64,000 bases of DNA. Source: an uncultured Alphaproteobacteria bacterium (GTDB lineage Bacteria > Pseudomonadota > Alphaproteobacteria > Caulobacterales > Hyphomonadaceae). Every line of letters starts with the position of its first letter. Position 1 is the first letter of the stretch. The stretch spans positions 62,001 to 126,000 of the forward strand of contig CAIKWZ010000033.1 in NCBI GenBank assembly GCA_903831255.1. Direction: 5' to 3'. This document shows, piece by piece, positions 22,915 through 31,498 of the stretch. A model generated the notes under the pieces. It saw only the letters and a program-made list of their open reading frames with translations, ran no database searches and was not told the DNA's origin. Position numbers and translations under genes: made by a program.

Positions 22915-23577
22915 TTACATCGTGCGTCCGATGGAGAACACGAGGTTCGAGTTATCGCCTTCGGTGTCGTTGTCATAGTAACGAAGACCGAGAGCGACGC
23001 CCGAGACGGTGTAGGTTCCGCCGAGATTCCAACCGGAATACTCGCCGTACCCTTCAAGGTAAGCGCCGTAGCCGCCGCTGAGCGACAGAGCGTCGTTCAG
23101 AGCGAGACCAGCGGTTCCGTCGATATAGGTGGTCTGATTGTCGGGATCCCAGTTCAGGCTCCCTCCGAGGCTCAGGCCGCCTTCAAGGGACTTCGACACT
23201 TTGCCGTAGACTTCGTAGAAATTGAGGTCTGCCGTTCCTGCGTCGGGGTAAGCGTAGGATACGAGTCCGAGATCGAAGCCAAGGCCGCCCGCTTCAAAAC
23301 GATAGCCGCCATAGAGATCGATTTCGAGATTGGTGTCTTCCGGCTCGTCGTCGAAGTCGACTCCCGAGCCCCAGACGCCCGCGTAGAATCCGTTCGAGGC
23401 GGTCAGATCGAAACCGCCCTGAATGGTCCAGTCTTTGTCGGACTGGGTCACGCTGCGCCACTGATAGTCAGAGACGAGCGCCACATTGCTGGTGATGGTA
23501 ACGGAAGACGCTTCCTGAGCGAAGGCCGCGGGAGCGGCGACAGCTGCAAGAGCACCAAAAACCAAGAGGTTGCGCAT
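22915..23577 (-). CDS. TorF-family putative outer-membrane porin
   Basis: 220-residue beta-barrel protein of the TorF/TIGR02001 family. Signal peptide MRNLLVFGALAAVAAPAAFA with cleavage before QEASS, then alternating amphipathic strands (SDYQWRSVTQSDKDWTIQGG, GFYAGVWGSGVDFDD, NLEIDLYGGYRFE, GLGFDLGLVSYAYPD) and a terminal strand ending NLVFSIGRTM. The early SDYxWRxxxQS segment is the family signature. Start 23577 is set by the signal peptide; the open frame runs 60 residues upstream without family resemblance. It has a long upstream region and a strong terminator. Solute specificity is unknown. Confidence 0.88.
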   Translation of the reverse strand: MRNLLVFGALAAVAAPAAFAQEASSVTITSNVALVSDYQWRSVTQSDKDWTIQGGFDLTASNGFYAGVWGSGVDFDDEPEDTNLEIDLYGGYRFEAGGLGFDLGLVSYAYPDAGTADLNFYEVYGKVSKSLEGGLSLGGSLNWDPDNQTTYIDGTAGLALNDALSLSGGYGAYLEGYGEYSGWNLGGTYTVSGVALGLRYYDNDTEGDNSNLVFSIGRTM

Positions 23578-23921
23578 TATAAGACCCTTTTCCCCTCGAG
23601 TTGAACGCCCTTTCGGACGAGATGAATGACGAAGCCGGTTTCGCGGGGGGCTCGCCGGTTCCGCATGCACTCTGGTGGGGTTGAGAGACACACCCAAAGC
23701 TCTTACCTGCCGGGCGGCGCCCAAGATGAGCTGGCGCCTAAAAAATAGGCCGCTCATTTATGGGGCGCCCTTTGATGAAGCGCTTGAGCGTATCCCTAGC
23801 GCACCAGGAACACATGAATTGCGTAGGTTCACCCTGGTTAGCAGTCGGTAAATGACGGCTTCTGGCGGCGACGGGAACGGAAGAGTATTGCGTTCCGGCC
23901 ACAGGGGCGCGATCAAGCGAC
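23578..23921. other. Intergenic region between divergent porin and queF genes
   Basis: About 340 bp with both promoters. It includes an AT-rich patch near 23741 (CCTAAAAAATAGG, a short inverted repeat) and GC-rich sequence elsewhere. I see no ORF with plausible codon use, no tRNA and no recognisable preQ1-type riboswitch. The porin leader could be up to about 200 nt if transcription starts near the AT-rich patch. Confidence 0.5.
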
Positions 23922-24404
23922 ATGACGAAAGACCCTTCATCGACACCGGCGCGCTATTCGGGCCTCAGCCAGTTAGGCGGGGTTTCACCACTCCCGGCGT
24001 CTCCCGAAGAGGCGGTGCTCGAGCGGGTGACCAATCCGCACCCGGATGCGCTTTATCTTGCGAGATTCGCCGCCCCGGAGTTCACTTCGCTGTGTCCGGT
24101 GACCGGACAACCTGATTTTGCTCATCTCGTGATCGATTATGCTCCGGCTGAATGGATCGTCGAGAGCAAGAGCCTGAAACTGTATCTTGGATCCTTCCGA
24201 AATCATCGAGCCTTTCACGAGGATTGTACGGTCGGCATCGGCAAGCGGCTCGTCGCGCTTCTCAGCCCCAGATGGTTGCGGATCGCCGGCTACTGGTATC
24301 CCCGGGGCGGTATCCCGATCGACGTCTTCTGGATGACGGGTCCCGCTCCGGAAGGTTTATGGACGCCGGATCCCGGCGTTTCCGCCTATCGGGGGCGCGG
24401 CTAG
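23922..24404 (+). CDS. queF: NADPH-dependent 7-cyano-7-deazaguanine reductase QueF
   Basis: Reduces preQ0 to preQ1 for queuosine modification of tRNA. 160 residues, the short unimodular (YkvM-type) form of the tunnelling fold. Marks: [19 protein letters not shown] with the catalytic Cys and nearby Asp, [21 protein letters not shown] (the QueF motif with substrate-binding Glu and the F-R-N/H stretch), and [10 protein letters not shown]. Start ATG at 23922; no other queuosine genes are in the window. Downstream convergent with the nitroreductase. Confidence 0.95.
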   Translation: MTKDPSSTPARYSGLSQLGGVSPLPASPEEAVLERVTNPHPDALYLARFAAPEFTSLCPVTGQPDFAHLVIDYAPAEWIVESKSLKLYLGSFRNHRAFHEDCTVGIGKRLVALLSPRWLRIAGYWYPRGGIPIDVFWMTGPAPEGLWTPDPGVSAYRGRG

Positions 24405-24451
24405 GGACGCTGCTCAAAAAGGCATCTGGGGGCCCAGCAAGGCAGGGAGCT

Positions 24452-25105
24452 TCAGTCCGCCCGCCCGGTCCACGGGCGCACTTTCTGGTCTGCATCTGGT
24501 CGAGGGCGCTCCTGCAGAGGCTCCATCGCCGATCCCAGATAGATAAAACCTGCGATCTTTTCCTGATCTCCGACCCCCAGCGCTTTTCGGACGAGAGGGT
24601 CGTAGGCAGGCGCCTCAGTAATCCAGGTCGCCGCCCACCCCATTGCGCAGGCAGCGATCAGAAGGGTCTGGCACACAGCCCCTGCAGACAGCTCCTGCTC
24701 CCAGACCGGGGTCCTCTTCGGATCATCATGAACTGGGGAGGAGATGATGGCGATGATGGCTGGCGCTCTCAGCGGACGCCTTTTCTCCACGTTCAGTTCA
24801 GCCTCGCCTGCGCCGGGATCGGCGAGACGTCTGGCTTCCGCGAAGAGGTCTCCGAGTGCGTGTCTGGCTTCGCCTGTAATTGTGAGGGCTCGCCACGGAC
24901 CCAGCTTGCGATGGTCGGGAACGCGAAAAGCAAGTGTGAGAAGGTCCCTCAGGTCCTCCGGTCCCGGGCCCGGCTCGCCGAGAACAGCCGCCGGCGCGGA
25001 TCGTCTCAGCGCGAGGAGCTCGAGGGTTTCAGGGCTTGGACGTGAGGCCGGGAGCGTATCTCCCGGCTCGGGTCGCTCAGGCAGGCGATCGCGTGGCCCG
25101 GTCAT
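24452..25105 (-). CDS. Nitroreductase family protein (YdjA-like)
   Basis: 217-residue FMN oxidoreductase of the small nitroreductase type. Seen: ALRRSAPAAVLGEPGP (FMN phosphate contact), FRVPDHRKLGPWRAL, the central LSAGAVCQTLLIAACAMGWAATWIT helix, and GFIYLGSAMEPLQERPRPDAD with the C-terminal W/R region. The layout matches YdjA, which forms a dimer with FMN at the interface. The physiological substrate is unknown. Its start overlaps the stop of the upstream dsbA-like gene by 4 bp (ATGA), so the two are translationally coupled. Confidence 0.87.
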   Translation of the reverse strand: MTGPRDRLPERPEPGDTLPASRPSPETLELLALRRSAPAAVLGEPGPGPEDLRDLLTLAFRVPDHRKLGPWRALTITGEARHALGDLFAEARRLADPGAGEAELNVEKRRPLRAPAIIAIISSPVHDDPKRTPVWEQELSAGAVCQTLLIAACAMGWAATWITEAPAYDPLVRKALGVGDQEKIAGFIYLGSAMEPLQERPRPDADQKVRPWTGRAD

Positions 25106-25722
25106 GGAGCTGTGAGCGCTGTTTCGATTTCCCGCGCCAGAGCTTCAAAGGTCGGGTTGGGCACTTCCCGGTCATTGACGAAGATGGTCGGTGTTCCTCC
25201 GACGCGTCGCGCCTGCGCATCCTGCTGGACCGCGAAGATGCGGTCCACATTCGCCGGATCCCGGATGCAGCTCTCGAACTGAGCGGCCGACAGGCCGAAA
25301 GTCTTCGCGAGGTCAGCCAGCGCTGGACGTGGGCCTTCCACGGACCGTGAGGCCAGTTCGATCGCCTCCTGTCGGACAAAGGCCTGATCGATGACTTCGG
25401 AGTAGCGCTCGGCGCCTGCGCATCGGGCGATGGCGAAGATGGAGGCGTCGACCGGAGGGTTATGGGAGGGAAGTTCACGGAAGACGAACTTGATTTTTCC
25501 CGTATCGATGTAAGACGTTTTCAGCTGCTCCCAGTTCTTGTCATGCCAGCTTTTGCAGGCCGGGCAGGTCGGAGCGAAAAACTCGATCAAAACGACCTTG
25601 GCGTCGGCCGGGCCGAGGAAGCTGTCTCCTTCGACGGGCTTCAGATCCTTCCCGACGGAAGGAGAGCACGCGATCGCCATAATCGCGGCGAAAGCCAGTG
25701 CGACAAACGATCTGCAGGTCAT
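25102..25722 (-). CDS. DsbA-family thiol oxidoreductase
   Basis: 206-residue exported thioredoxin-fold protein. The N-terminal signal (SFVALAFAAIMAIAC) ends in a possible lipobox Cys. The active site is CPAC in FFAPTCPACKSWHDKNW, followed by an alpha-helical insertion and the cis-Pro loop GGTPTIFVND. It probably oxidises or isomerises periplasmic disulfides. The ATG at 25722 has GGAG 8-9 nt upstream, better than the GTG at 25731. It is the first gene of a two-gene unit with the nitroreductase. It resembles the two DsbA-like proteins near smc in layout but differs in the CxxC dipeptide. Confidence 0.87.
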   Translation of the reverse strand: MTCRSFVALAFAAIMAIACSPSVGKDLKPVEGDSFLGPADAKVVLIEFFAPTCPACKSWHDKNWEQLKTSYIDTGKIKFVFRELPSHNPPVDASIFAIARCAGAERYSEVIDQAFVRQEAIELASRSVEGPRPALADLAKTFGLSAAQFESCIRDPANVDRIFAVQQDAQARRVGGTPTIFVNDREVPNPTFEALAREIETALTAP

Positions 25723-25862
25723 GATCAGCACTCCGGGACAACACGCCCGGAACCTAGTGTCACGTCGCGACGGCGTCGAGTCTGTTCCGGCTTCATCAGG
25801 TGAAATGGCTTGCAGGCGGTCCTGTGCTTGCTCCGCGCCGCTGGTCGCATTAAGGGGCCGTT

Positions 25863-26462
25863 ATGAGCGATCAGCGGCGTAAATGGATCACCCTTTCGAG
25901 CCAGACGGTTTTCGGGAATCGGTGGATCGAGGTGAAATCGTATAAGACGATCGCTCCCACAGGGGCGGCAGCCGATTACGGCCTTGTCCACATTCGCAAT
26001 CTGGCGATCGGGGTGTTGCCGATTGACGAGAGCGGACACACTTATCTGGTCGGGCAGGAGCGTTTCGCCTTCGATCTTTACTCCTGGGAGCTTCCGGAGG
26101 GCGGCGGGCCCCGTGATGTTCCGCCGCTGGAGACAGCCAAGCGTGAGCTCGCTGAGGAAACAGGCCTGAGCGCACGGCGATGGCTTCCACTTCTCGAGGA
26201 CGTCCATCTTTCAAATTCGGTTACGGATGAACGCGCCTATGCGTTTCTCGCGTGGGATCTGGCGTCCGGCGCAGACGGGGAGAAGGACAGCACCGAAGAC
26301 CTGTCGCTCAGGCGACTGCCCTTTCAGGAGGCGGTCAAAATGGCGGTCTCGGGAGAGATTACTGACGCGTTTTCCCTGATGATGCTGTTGAAGGCCGACT
26401 ATCTCGCCCGCACCGGGTCTTTGCCCGAACCGCTCGCCCGGGTTATGTTTTCGCAGCCATAA
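25863..26462 (+). CDS. Nudix hydrolase (ADP-ribose pyrophosphatase-like)
   Basis: 199 residues. The Nudix core is visible as ETAKRELAEETGL at about residues 90-102, preceded by SWELPEGGGPRDVPP. The catalytic RE..EE part is intact, but the leading Gly-x5-Glu part is one residue short and has Val where Glu is usual. The upstream strand VLPIDESGHTYLVGQERF and the WELP motif fit the ADP-ribose/nucleotide-sugar pyrophosphatase group. Divergent from the dsbA-like gene; cysE follows 43 bp downstream on the same strand. Exact nucleotide substrate not determinable. Confidence 0.88.
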   Translation: MSDQRRKWITLSSQTVFGNRWIEVKSYKTIAPTGAAADYGLVHIRNLAIGVLPIDESGHTYLVGQERFAFDLYSWELPEGGGPRDVPPLETAKRELAEETGLSARRWLPLLEDVHLSNSVTDERAYAFLAWDLASGADGEKDSTEDLSLRRLPFQEAVKMAVSGEITDAFSLMMLLKADYLARTGSLPEPLARVMFSQP

Positions 26463-26505
26463 CGGGTTTGCGGGTGAATGACTCCCTGTCGGAAACGAGG
26501 TTTGT

Positions 26506-27342
26506 ATGACCCCTTCTCGCACCTTTACTGGCGAAGCAGAGCCGAACGGGCCCGGAGCCGGCGCGGCGGCGCCCATCTGGCGAAGGTTGAGGTTTGAGGC
26601 GGGTCAGGCGGCCGAGCGCGAGCCGACCCTCGCGAGCTATTTAAACGCCACTGTTCTCAATCACGATCGGTTTTCCGCGGCTCTGTGCTATCAGCTCGCC
26701 CAGAAGGCGGGCGGCCCAGATATGAGCGCTCTTCAGGTGCGGGAAATCTGTGAGCAGGCCTACGCCTCAGATCCCTCGATCGTGGCAGCTGCAGAGCGCG
26801 ACATGCAGGCGGTGCTGGATCGGGACCCGGCGACACGGTCCACTTTGCAGCCGTTTCTGTTCTTCAAAGGGTTCCTCGCCCTTCAGACCCACCGTGTCGG
26901 CCACTGGCTGTGGGGCCAGGGGCGTGAGACGCTGGCGTTCTTCCTTCAAAGCCGCACATCAGAGCTCTATGCTGTGGATATTCATCCCGCCGCCCCGTTC
27001 GGTTCGGGGGTTTTCATCGACCATGCGACGGGCATTGTCATCGGAGAGACGGCGAGGGTCGGCGACGATGTTTCGATGCTGCATGGAGTGACTTTGGGAG
27101 GGACGGGAAAAGTCTTCACGGATCGTCATCCCAAGATCGAACGCGGCGTTCTCCTTGGCGCGGGGGCCAAAGTCCTCGGCGCCATTACGGTCGGGGAGGA
27201 GGCGAGGGTCGGTTCCGGATCCGTCGTCCTAACGGATGTTCCGCCCCGTTGTTCCGTCGCCGGCGTCCCTGCGCGCCCTGTGGGCGGGGCCTGCGCTGAA
27301 CCCTCGAAGACCATGGATCAGACATTTGACACAGGCATCTGA
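26506..27342 (+). CDS. cysE: Serine O-acetyltransferase
   Basis: Transfers acetyl from acetyl-CoA to serine, the first step of cysteine synthesis. 278 residues: an alpha-helical N-terminal domain (IWRRLRFEAGQAAEREPTLA, CEQAYASDPSI) and a left-handed beta-helix of hexapeptide repeats (HPAAPFGSGVFIDHATGIVI, VSMLHGVTLGGTG with the active-site His). The next pathway enzyme, CysK, is encoded at 42316. A strong hairpin follows the stop directly. Confidence 0.96.
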   Translation: MTPSRTFTGEAEPNGPGAGAAAPIWRRLRFEAGQAAEREPTLASYLNATVLNHDRFSAALCYQLAQKAGGPDMSALQVREICEQAYASDPSIVAAAERDMQAVLDRDPATRSTLQPFLFFKGFLALQTHRVGHWLWGQGRETLAFFLQSRTSELYAVDIHPAAPFGSGVFIDHATGIVIGETARVGDDVSMLHGVTLGGTGKVFTDRHPKIERGVLLGAGAKVLGAITVGEEARVGSGSVVLTDVPPRCSVAGVPARPVGGACAEPSKTMDQTFDTGI

Positions 27343-27344
27343 TC

Positions 27345-27366
27345 CGGGCGCCGGGGTTGGCGCCCG
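27345..27366 (+). terminator. Hairpin after cysE
   Basis: Eight-bp stem (CGGGCGCC pairing with GGCGCCCG) around a 6-nt loop, directly behind the cysE stop. The following sequence, TCTCGTG, is not a good T run. It may attenuate rather than fully stop transcription into the DUF3126 gene. Confidence 0.5.
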
Positions 27367-27419
27367 TCTCGTGCGGGGCTAAGTCTGTCTCCGCAATTGT
27401 TCTGTACCGGAGACCGTCA

Positions 27420-27632
27420 GTGAAACCTGAAGATATCAAGCGCCTCGAGGCTTATCTGAGGCGGACGCTCAATCCGGGCATCTCCCTCGTTTCTCGTCCG
27501 AGGGTCAATGACAGCGTCGAGGTTGCGTTGAACGGCGAGCACATCGCCGTCTGCTACCTGGTCGATGATGAGGGCGAGACGTCGTATCAGCTTCAGATGA
27601 CCATTCTCACTGAAGATCTCATGGACATGTGA
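27420..27632 (+). CDS. DUF3126 family protein
   Basis: Small cytoplasmic protein of 70 residues, conserved in alphaproteobacteria and of unknown function. The sequence KPEDIKRLEAYLRRTLNP, VNDSVEVALNGEHIAVCYL, DDEGETSYQLQMTIL matches the family throughout. The GTG at 27420 has GGAG 7 nt upstream and gives the family length; the longer ATG frame is rejected. It follows cysE after a hairpin, a neighbourhood I have the impression is common but cannot verify here. Confidence 0.85.
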   Translation: MKPEDIKRLEAYLRRTLNPGISLVSRPRVNDSVEVALNGEHIAVCYLVDDEGETSYQLQMTILTEDLMDM

Positions 27633-27734
27633 GTCCTCAGGCGTCGCTGGCCGTTCGGCCTGCCGAGGCCTGTCGTTGAGGATCACCAGTCAAAAGCGTA
27701 GACTTTGAGCGACCTGCAAATACGAGAGGGTTTC

Positions 27735-28667
27735 ATGAGAAACGTCATCCTGGCTGCGTCGATCGCCTTTTCCGCTTGTTTGACCGGGTGCGCCACATCG
27801 CAGGGAGGCGCCGCTGGGCAGGAAGCCGCGGCCTCGCCATCGTCTGCGGCTCTCGAAAGCCGCTATGCGACAAATGATGGTGTGAAGATCCATTACGTTG
27901 CATCAGGTCAGGGACCGCTGGTCGTGATGTTGCACGGCTATCCCGATTACTCCGGGTCCTGGTCCAAGCTTATTCCTGCGCTGAATGATCGCTACAGAAC
28001 GGCTGCGCTTGATACGCGCGGTTATAATCTCTCGGACAAGCCCAAGGGTGTTGAAAACTATCTGATGCCCAAGCTGGTGGAGGATGTCGCTGCGGTCATT
28101 CGTGCCGAAGGAAGGGACAAGGCGATTGTCATTGGTCACGACTGGGGCGCCGCCATCGCCTGGAACTTCGCGTTCGCGCGTCCGGAGATGCTCGATAAGC
28201 TGGTGATTATGTCTGTTCCTCATCCGACCGCTTTTGCGAAGGAGCTGGCCGTCAACGAAGTGCAGCGGCGCAACAGTCAGTATGCGCGAAATTTCCAGAA
28301 GGAGGGTTCGGAGACGACCCTTACAGCCGAGGGGCTGGCGGGATGGGTCAGAGACCCAGCTGATAAGGCGAAGTACGTTGAAGCGTTCAAGCGGTCCGAC
28401 TTCGCGGCGATGATGAATTATTATCGCGCCAATTATCCTTCGGGAGAGGAGGCCCCGGTCGCTCTTCCTCCGCTCAACGTTCCGCTTCTGGTTATCCATG
28501 GCATGAAGGATCAGGCGCTGCTTGCGTCCGGCCATAGCGGAACCTGGAATTACGTGACGAAGGATACGACGCTGCTCATGATCCCGGAGGCCAACCATTT
28601 CGTTCAACACGATGCCCCGGACCTCGTGAACCGAACCGTCCGGAACTGGCTCGATCAGAGGTCCTGA
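27735..28667 (+). CDS. Epoxide-hydrolase-like alpha/beta hydrolase, lipoprotein
   Basis: 310 residues from the ATG at 27735, which is preceded by GAGAGGG. The signal ILAASIAFSACLTGC has a lipobox Cys, predicting a periplasmic lipid-anchored enzyme. Motifs fit the epoxide hydrolase/haloalkane dehalogenase group: MLHGYPDYSGSW, GYNLSDKP, nucleophile elbow IGHDWGAAIAW with Asp rather than Ser, acid region IHGMKDQALL and His in EANHFVQHD. An Asp nucleophile supports epoxide or C-halogen hydrolysis. A strong hairpin follows 27 bp downstream. Confidence 0.88.
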   Translation: MRNVILAASIAFSACLTGCATSQGGAAGQEAAASPSSAALESRYATNDGVKIHYVASGQGPLVVMLHGYPDYSGSWSKLIPALNDRYRTAALDTRGYNLSDKPKGVENYLMPKLVEDVAAVIRAEGRDKAIVIGHDWGAAIAWNFAFARPEMLDKLVIMSVPHPTAFAKELAVNEVQRRNSQYARNFQKEGSETTLTAEGLAGWVRDPADKAKYVEAFKRSDFAAMMNYYRANYPSGEEAPVALPPLNVPLLVIHGMKDQALLASGHSGTWNYVTKDTTLLMIPEANHFVQHDAPDLVNRTVRNWLDQRS

Positions 28668-28694
28668 TCCATCACTGAGTTCAGATGTCGGATC

Positions 28695-28720
28695 CGGCAG
28701 GCGCCGGAAGAAGCCTGCCG
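28695..28720 (+). terminator. Hairpin terminator after the epoxide-hydrolase-like gene
   Basis: Eight-bp perfect stem (CGGCAGGC with GCCTGCCG) and a 10-nt loop, followed within 10 nt by CCCCTTTGTC. It separates the hydrolase from the iron-transport operon that starts about 125 bp further on. Confidence 0.6.
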
Positions 28721-28767
28721 TCGCCCCTTTGTCTCCGCTTCGGGCGTGTCTGTGAGGCTCCGAGCCA

Positions 28768-28797
28768 TTGGTTTAAATCCGTCTCCGTATTGATAAT
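28768..28797 (+). promoter_or_regulatory. Probable promoter of the fbpABC operon
   Basis: TTGGTT (28768-28773) and GATAAT (28792-28797) are spaced 18 bp and lie about 50 bp before the ATG of the binding-protein gene. The -10 hexamer lies inside the Fur-like box, the usual geometry for Fur repression. Confidence 0.55.
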
Positions 28798-28816
28798 GAG
28801 AACTATTCGCATTATA
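28791..28816 (+). promoter_or_regulatory. Fur-like iron box upstream of fbpABC
   Basis: An interrupted palindrome, TGATAATGAGAAC then TATTCGCATTATA, closely resembling the GATAATGATAATCATTATC Fur consensus. It overlaps the predicted -10 and lies 29 bp upstream of the binding-protein start. It makes iron repression of the operon very likely. In alphaproteobacteria the regulator could be Fur itself or a relative such as Mur. Confidence 0.8.
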
Positions 28817-28844
28817 GGCGCGTGGTCCCTTATGGAGTGGTCTC

Positions 28845-29903
28845 ATGGTCCTGATCCGATCCGTCTCGCTTGCCGCCGTCGCTTGCGTGCTGGCGTGGAG
28901 CTGCTCCAAACCTGAGGCGTCCGACGGTCAGACAGCCACGGGGTCAGGTTCGACGGAACTCAACCTTTATACGGCGCGTCATTACGACAGTGATCTGCCG
29001 CTCTACGAGCAGTTCACTCGTGAGACGGGTATTGCGATCAACAGAATTGAAGGCAACGCCGATCAGCTCGTCGCCCGCATTCGGGCGGAGGGACCGGGAA
29101 GTCCCGCGGATGTGTTTATCGCGGCCGATGCAGGCGCCCTGCGAAGAGCCCAGGACGCCGGGGTTTTTCAGCCGGTGAGCTCAACCGAGCTCGAGGCGCG
29201 GATCCCTTCGGGTCTTCGCGAGCCCTCCGGTCTCTGGTTCGGGCTTACCCGTCGGGCGCGTATCGTCGCCTATGACCCCTCGAAGGTTCGTCCTGACGAG
29301 ATCGATGATTATGCCGATCTCGCTTCGCCCCGTTTCGCCGGGAAGCTTTGCGTTCGGTCCTCCGACAGCGTCTACAATCTATCCCTCGTGGGCGCTTTGA
29401 TCGAGGCTCTTGGGACGGAGGAAGCGCGGGCCTGGACTCAGGGCGTTGTCGCCAACATGGCCCGCCCCCCTCAAGGGGGAGATCGGGATCAGATCCGCGC
29501 GGTCGGCGCCGGAGAGTGCGAAGTTGCGCTTACCAACAGCTATTACTACCTGCGCATGCGCACGGGAGAGGACCAGGCGGATCGCGCTGTGACCGAGAAG
29601 GTGGCGCTCGCCTTTCCCAGTCTTGCAGGGCAGGGCGCGCATGTGAACATCTCCGGAGGAGGTGTGACGGCGACGGCGCCCAATCGCGAGAACGCCATCA
29701 GGTTTCTGGAGTTTCTCGCGTCGCAGAACGCGCAGGCCCATACTGCGTCGTTCAATAGCGAGTTTCCTGTTTCCGAGGATACGCCCTGGCCGGAAGCGCT
29801 GGCCCCGTACAAGTCGTTTGTCGCTCACCCGATGCCCGTTCACACCTTCGCCGCGCGACAGAGCGAGGCGCTTGCGCTGATGACCGAGGCGGGATGGAAG
29901 TGA
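28845..29903 (+). CDS. fbpA: Iron(III) ABC transporter substrate-binding protein (FbpA/FutA-like)
   Basis: 352-residue periplasmic binding protein. N-terminal signal with a Cys at about residue 20 (VLAWSCSKPE), probably lipid-modified. The mature part follows the ferric-binding family: LNLYTARHYDSDLPLYEQFT, ADVFIAADAGALRRAQDAG, LWFGLTRRARIVAYDPSKV, and NSYYYLRM with the paired tyrosines that bind Fe(III). GGAG lies 7 nt before the ATG. It is the first gene of a three-gene operon and overlaps the permease gene by 10 bp. A Fur-like box upstream supports iron as substrate. Confidence 0.93.
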   Translation: MVLIRSVSLAAVACVLAWSCSKPEASDGQTATGSGSTELNLYTARHYDSDLPLYEQFTRETGIAINRIEGNADQLVARIRAEGPGSPADVFIAADAGALRRAQDAGVFQPVSSTELEARIPSGLREPSGLWFGLTRRARIVAYDPSKVRPDEIDDYADLASPRFAGKLCVRSSDSVYNLSLVGALIEALGTEEARAWTQGVVANMARPPQGGDRDQIRAVGAGECEVALTNSYYYLRMRTGEDQADRAVTEKVALAFPSLAGQGAHVNISGGGVTATAPNRENAIRFLEFLASQNAQAHTASFNSEFPVSEDTPWPEALAPYKSFVAHPMPVHTFAARQSEALALMTEAGWK

Positions 29904-31498
29904 ACCGTCCGCAGATTGCAGGCTGGTCAGGACACGAACGATCTTTCCGCTTTCTCGGGTGGATCGCATGGGCGGCCGGCCTTGCGGCCGCCGCCCCGCT
30001 TTTGGGCGTTCTTCTCGTAGCTTTCGGGGGGAGGGGCGCTGATTGGCGGGGGGGCGGCGATTATGCTGTGAGTTCGCTTGTTCTCGCGCTGTCAGTTGCC
30101 TCGCTCATCGCTCCGATCGGGACGCTCGCGGCGTGGCTGGTGGTCCGATATCGCTTCCCGGGACGAGCTGTGTTCAGCTGGGCTCTCGCACTTCCCCTGG
30201 CTGTGCCGGTGTTTGCTCTCGCTCACGCCTACGCCGACCTGCTTGATGTGGCCGGCCCAGTCCGGTCGGGGCTGCGCGCTTTCCCCGGATGGTCTGTTCC
30301 TTTCGAGATACGCAGCATGCCGGGCGCAGTGCTGGTTCTCTCCTGCGCCTTTTATCCCTACGTCTTTCTTTCGATGAAGGCGGCTTTCCGTCAGCAGTCA
30401 GGCGCTGCTCTCGAGGCGGCTCAAAGCCTGGGCGCCGGCCCTCGTCTAGCGCTCATTCGCGTGGCCTGGCCGATGGCCTGGCCGGCGCTCGCAGCAGGTG
30501 TTGCGCTAGGCGTTATGGAGACGCTTGCTGATTATGGAGCGGTTTACTTCCTTAGCGTCCAGACCCTCACCACAGCGGTGGTGAGAGCCTGGTCTGTCGA
30601 TGGATCAGTTTCTGCGGCTGCTCAGTTCGCGCTGCCGCTCCTGGTGTTTGCCGTGGGTCTGATGTGGTTTGAGCGTCTTATGCGCGCAGGCCGGCGGTTC
30701 ACCGCGTCCGCAGGATGGAGGCCCATGAAGGTTCTGAACCTGTCGCCGCTCCAGGCGGGGCTTGCAACGCTCTTCTGCGGGGCCATCCTGACGGTCAGTC
30801 TCCTTATTCCGGTCGGCTGGCTGCTGATCAAAGCGCTTGGCGTTGAGCCGGATGTCGCGCGACTTGTAAGGGCGGCAATGACAAGCCTCTCGCTGGGCGT
30901 CTCAGGTTCATGTCTGACCGTCGCGCTGGCTGTCTGTCTGGCGATCGGAGCCCGCGGACGGCCCTTATTGCTGCGATTGTCGAGTGTTGGATATGCCGCC
31001 CCCGGCGCGGTCATCGCCATCGGACTGTTGGCTCCCGTGTCCCTGATCTGGAGACTTGGTCAGGGTGAGGTGCAGATCGTCCTGTCGCTCAGTCTCCTCC
31101 TTTTCGCCTATTGCGCACGGCTGATGGCGGCGGCGGTCGAGCCAATCGATGGCGGTCTTGAGCGGATCACACCGTCAATCATGCACGCGAGCGCGTCTCT
31201 GGGCCGCGATGAGGCGCAAACGGCGTGGTCGGTTCAGCTTCCACTCGCCAGCGGCGCCTGTCTCGCTGCGATGCTCATCGTTTTTGTGGACATCATGAAG
31301 GAGCTGCCCGCAACGCTCATGCTGCGCCCGTTCAACTTCGACACCCTTGCGGTCATTTCGAGCCATTACGCCCTTGACGAGAGGCTTGGGCAGGCGGCGT
31401 GGCCTTCGCTTCTGATCCTGTCTCTCAGCGTGCCCGCCGTGATCTGGCTCTCTTCGGTCGGTGCGTCTTATGACTCCAAGCGGCGGATTTCCCCATGA
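29894..31498 (+). CDS. fbpB: Iron ABC transporter permease (FbpB-like)
   Basis: 534-residue inner-membrane permease with two fused transport domains, about 12 membrane segments, as in FbpB/SfuB. The first EAA loop reads SGAALEAAQSLGAGPRLALIRVAWPMA; the second half has a matching HASASLGRDEAQTAWSVQLPLA. Membrane segments include AWAAGLAAAAPLLGVLLVAFGG near the start and AAMLIVFVDIMKELPATLML near the end. It overlaps the binding-protein gene by 10 bp and the ATPase gene by 4 bp, indicating translational coupling. Confidence 0.93.
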   Translation: MEVNRPQIAGWSGHERSFRFLGWIAWAAGLAAAAPLLGVLLVAFGGRGADWRGGGDYAVSSLVLALSVASLIAPIGTLAAWLVVRYRFPGRAVFSWALALPLAVPVFALAHAYADLLDVAGPVRSGLRAFPGWSVPFEIRSMPGAVLVLSCAFYPYVFLSMKAAFRQQSGAALEAAQSLGAGPRLALIRVAWPMAWPALAAGVALGVMETLADYGAVYFLSVQTLTTAVVRAWSVDGSVSAAAQFALPLLVFAVGLMWFERLMRAGRRFTASAGWRPMKVLNLSPLQAGLATLFCGAILTVSLLIPVGWLLIKALGVEPDVARLVRAAMTSLSLGVSGSCLTVALAVCLAIGARGRPLLLRLSSVGYAAPGAVIAIGLLAPVSLIWRLGQGEVQIVLSLSLLLFAYCARLMAAAVEPIDGGLERITPSIMHASASLGRDEAQTAWSVQLPLASGACLAAMLIVFVDIMKELPATLMLRPFNFDTLAVISSHYALDERLGQAAWPSLLILSLSVPAVIWLSSVGASYDSKRRISP

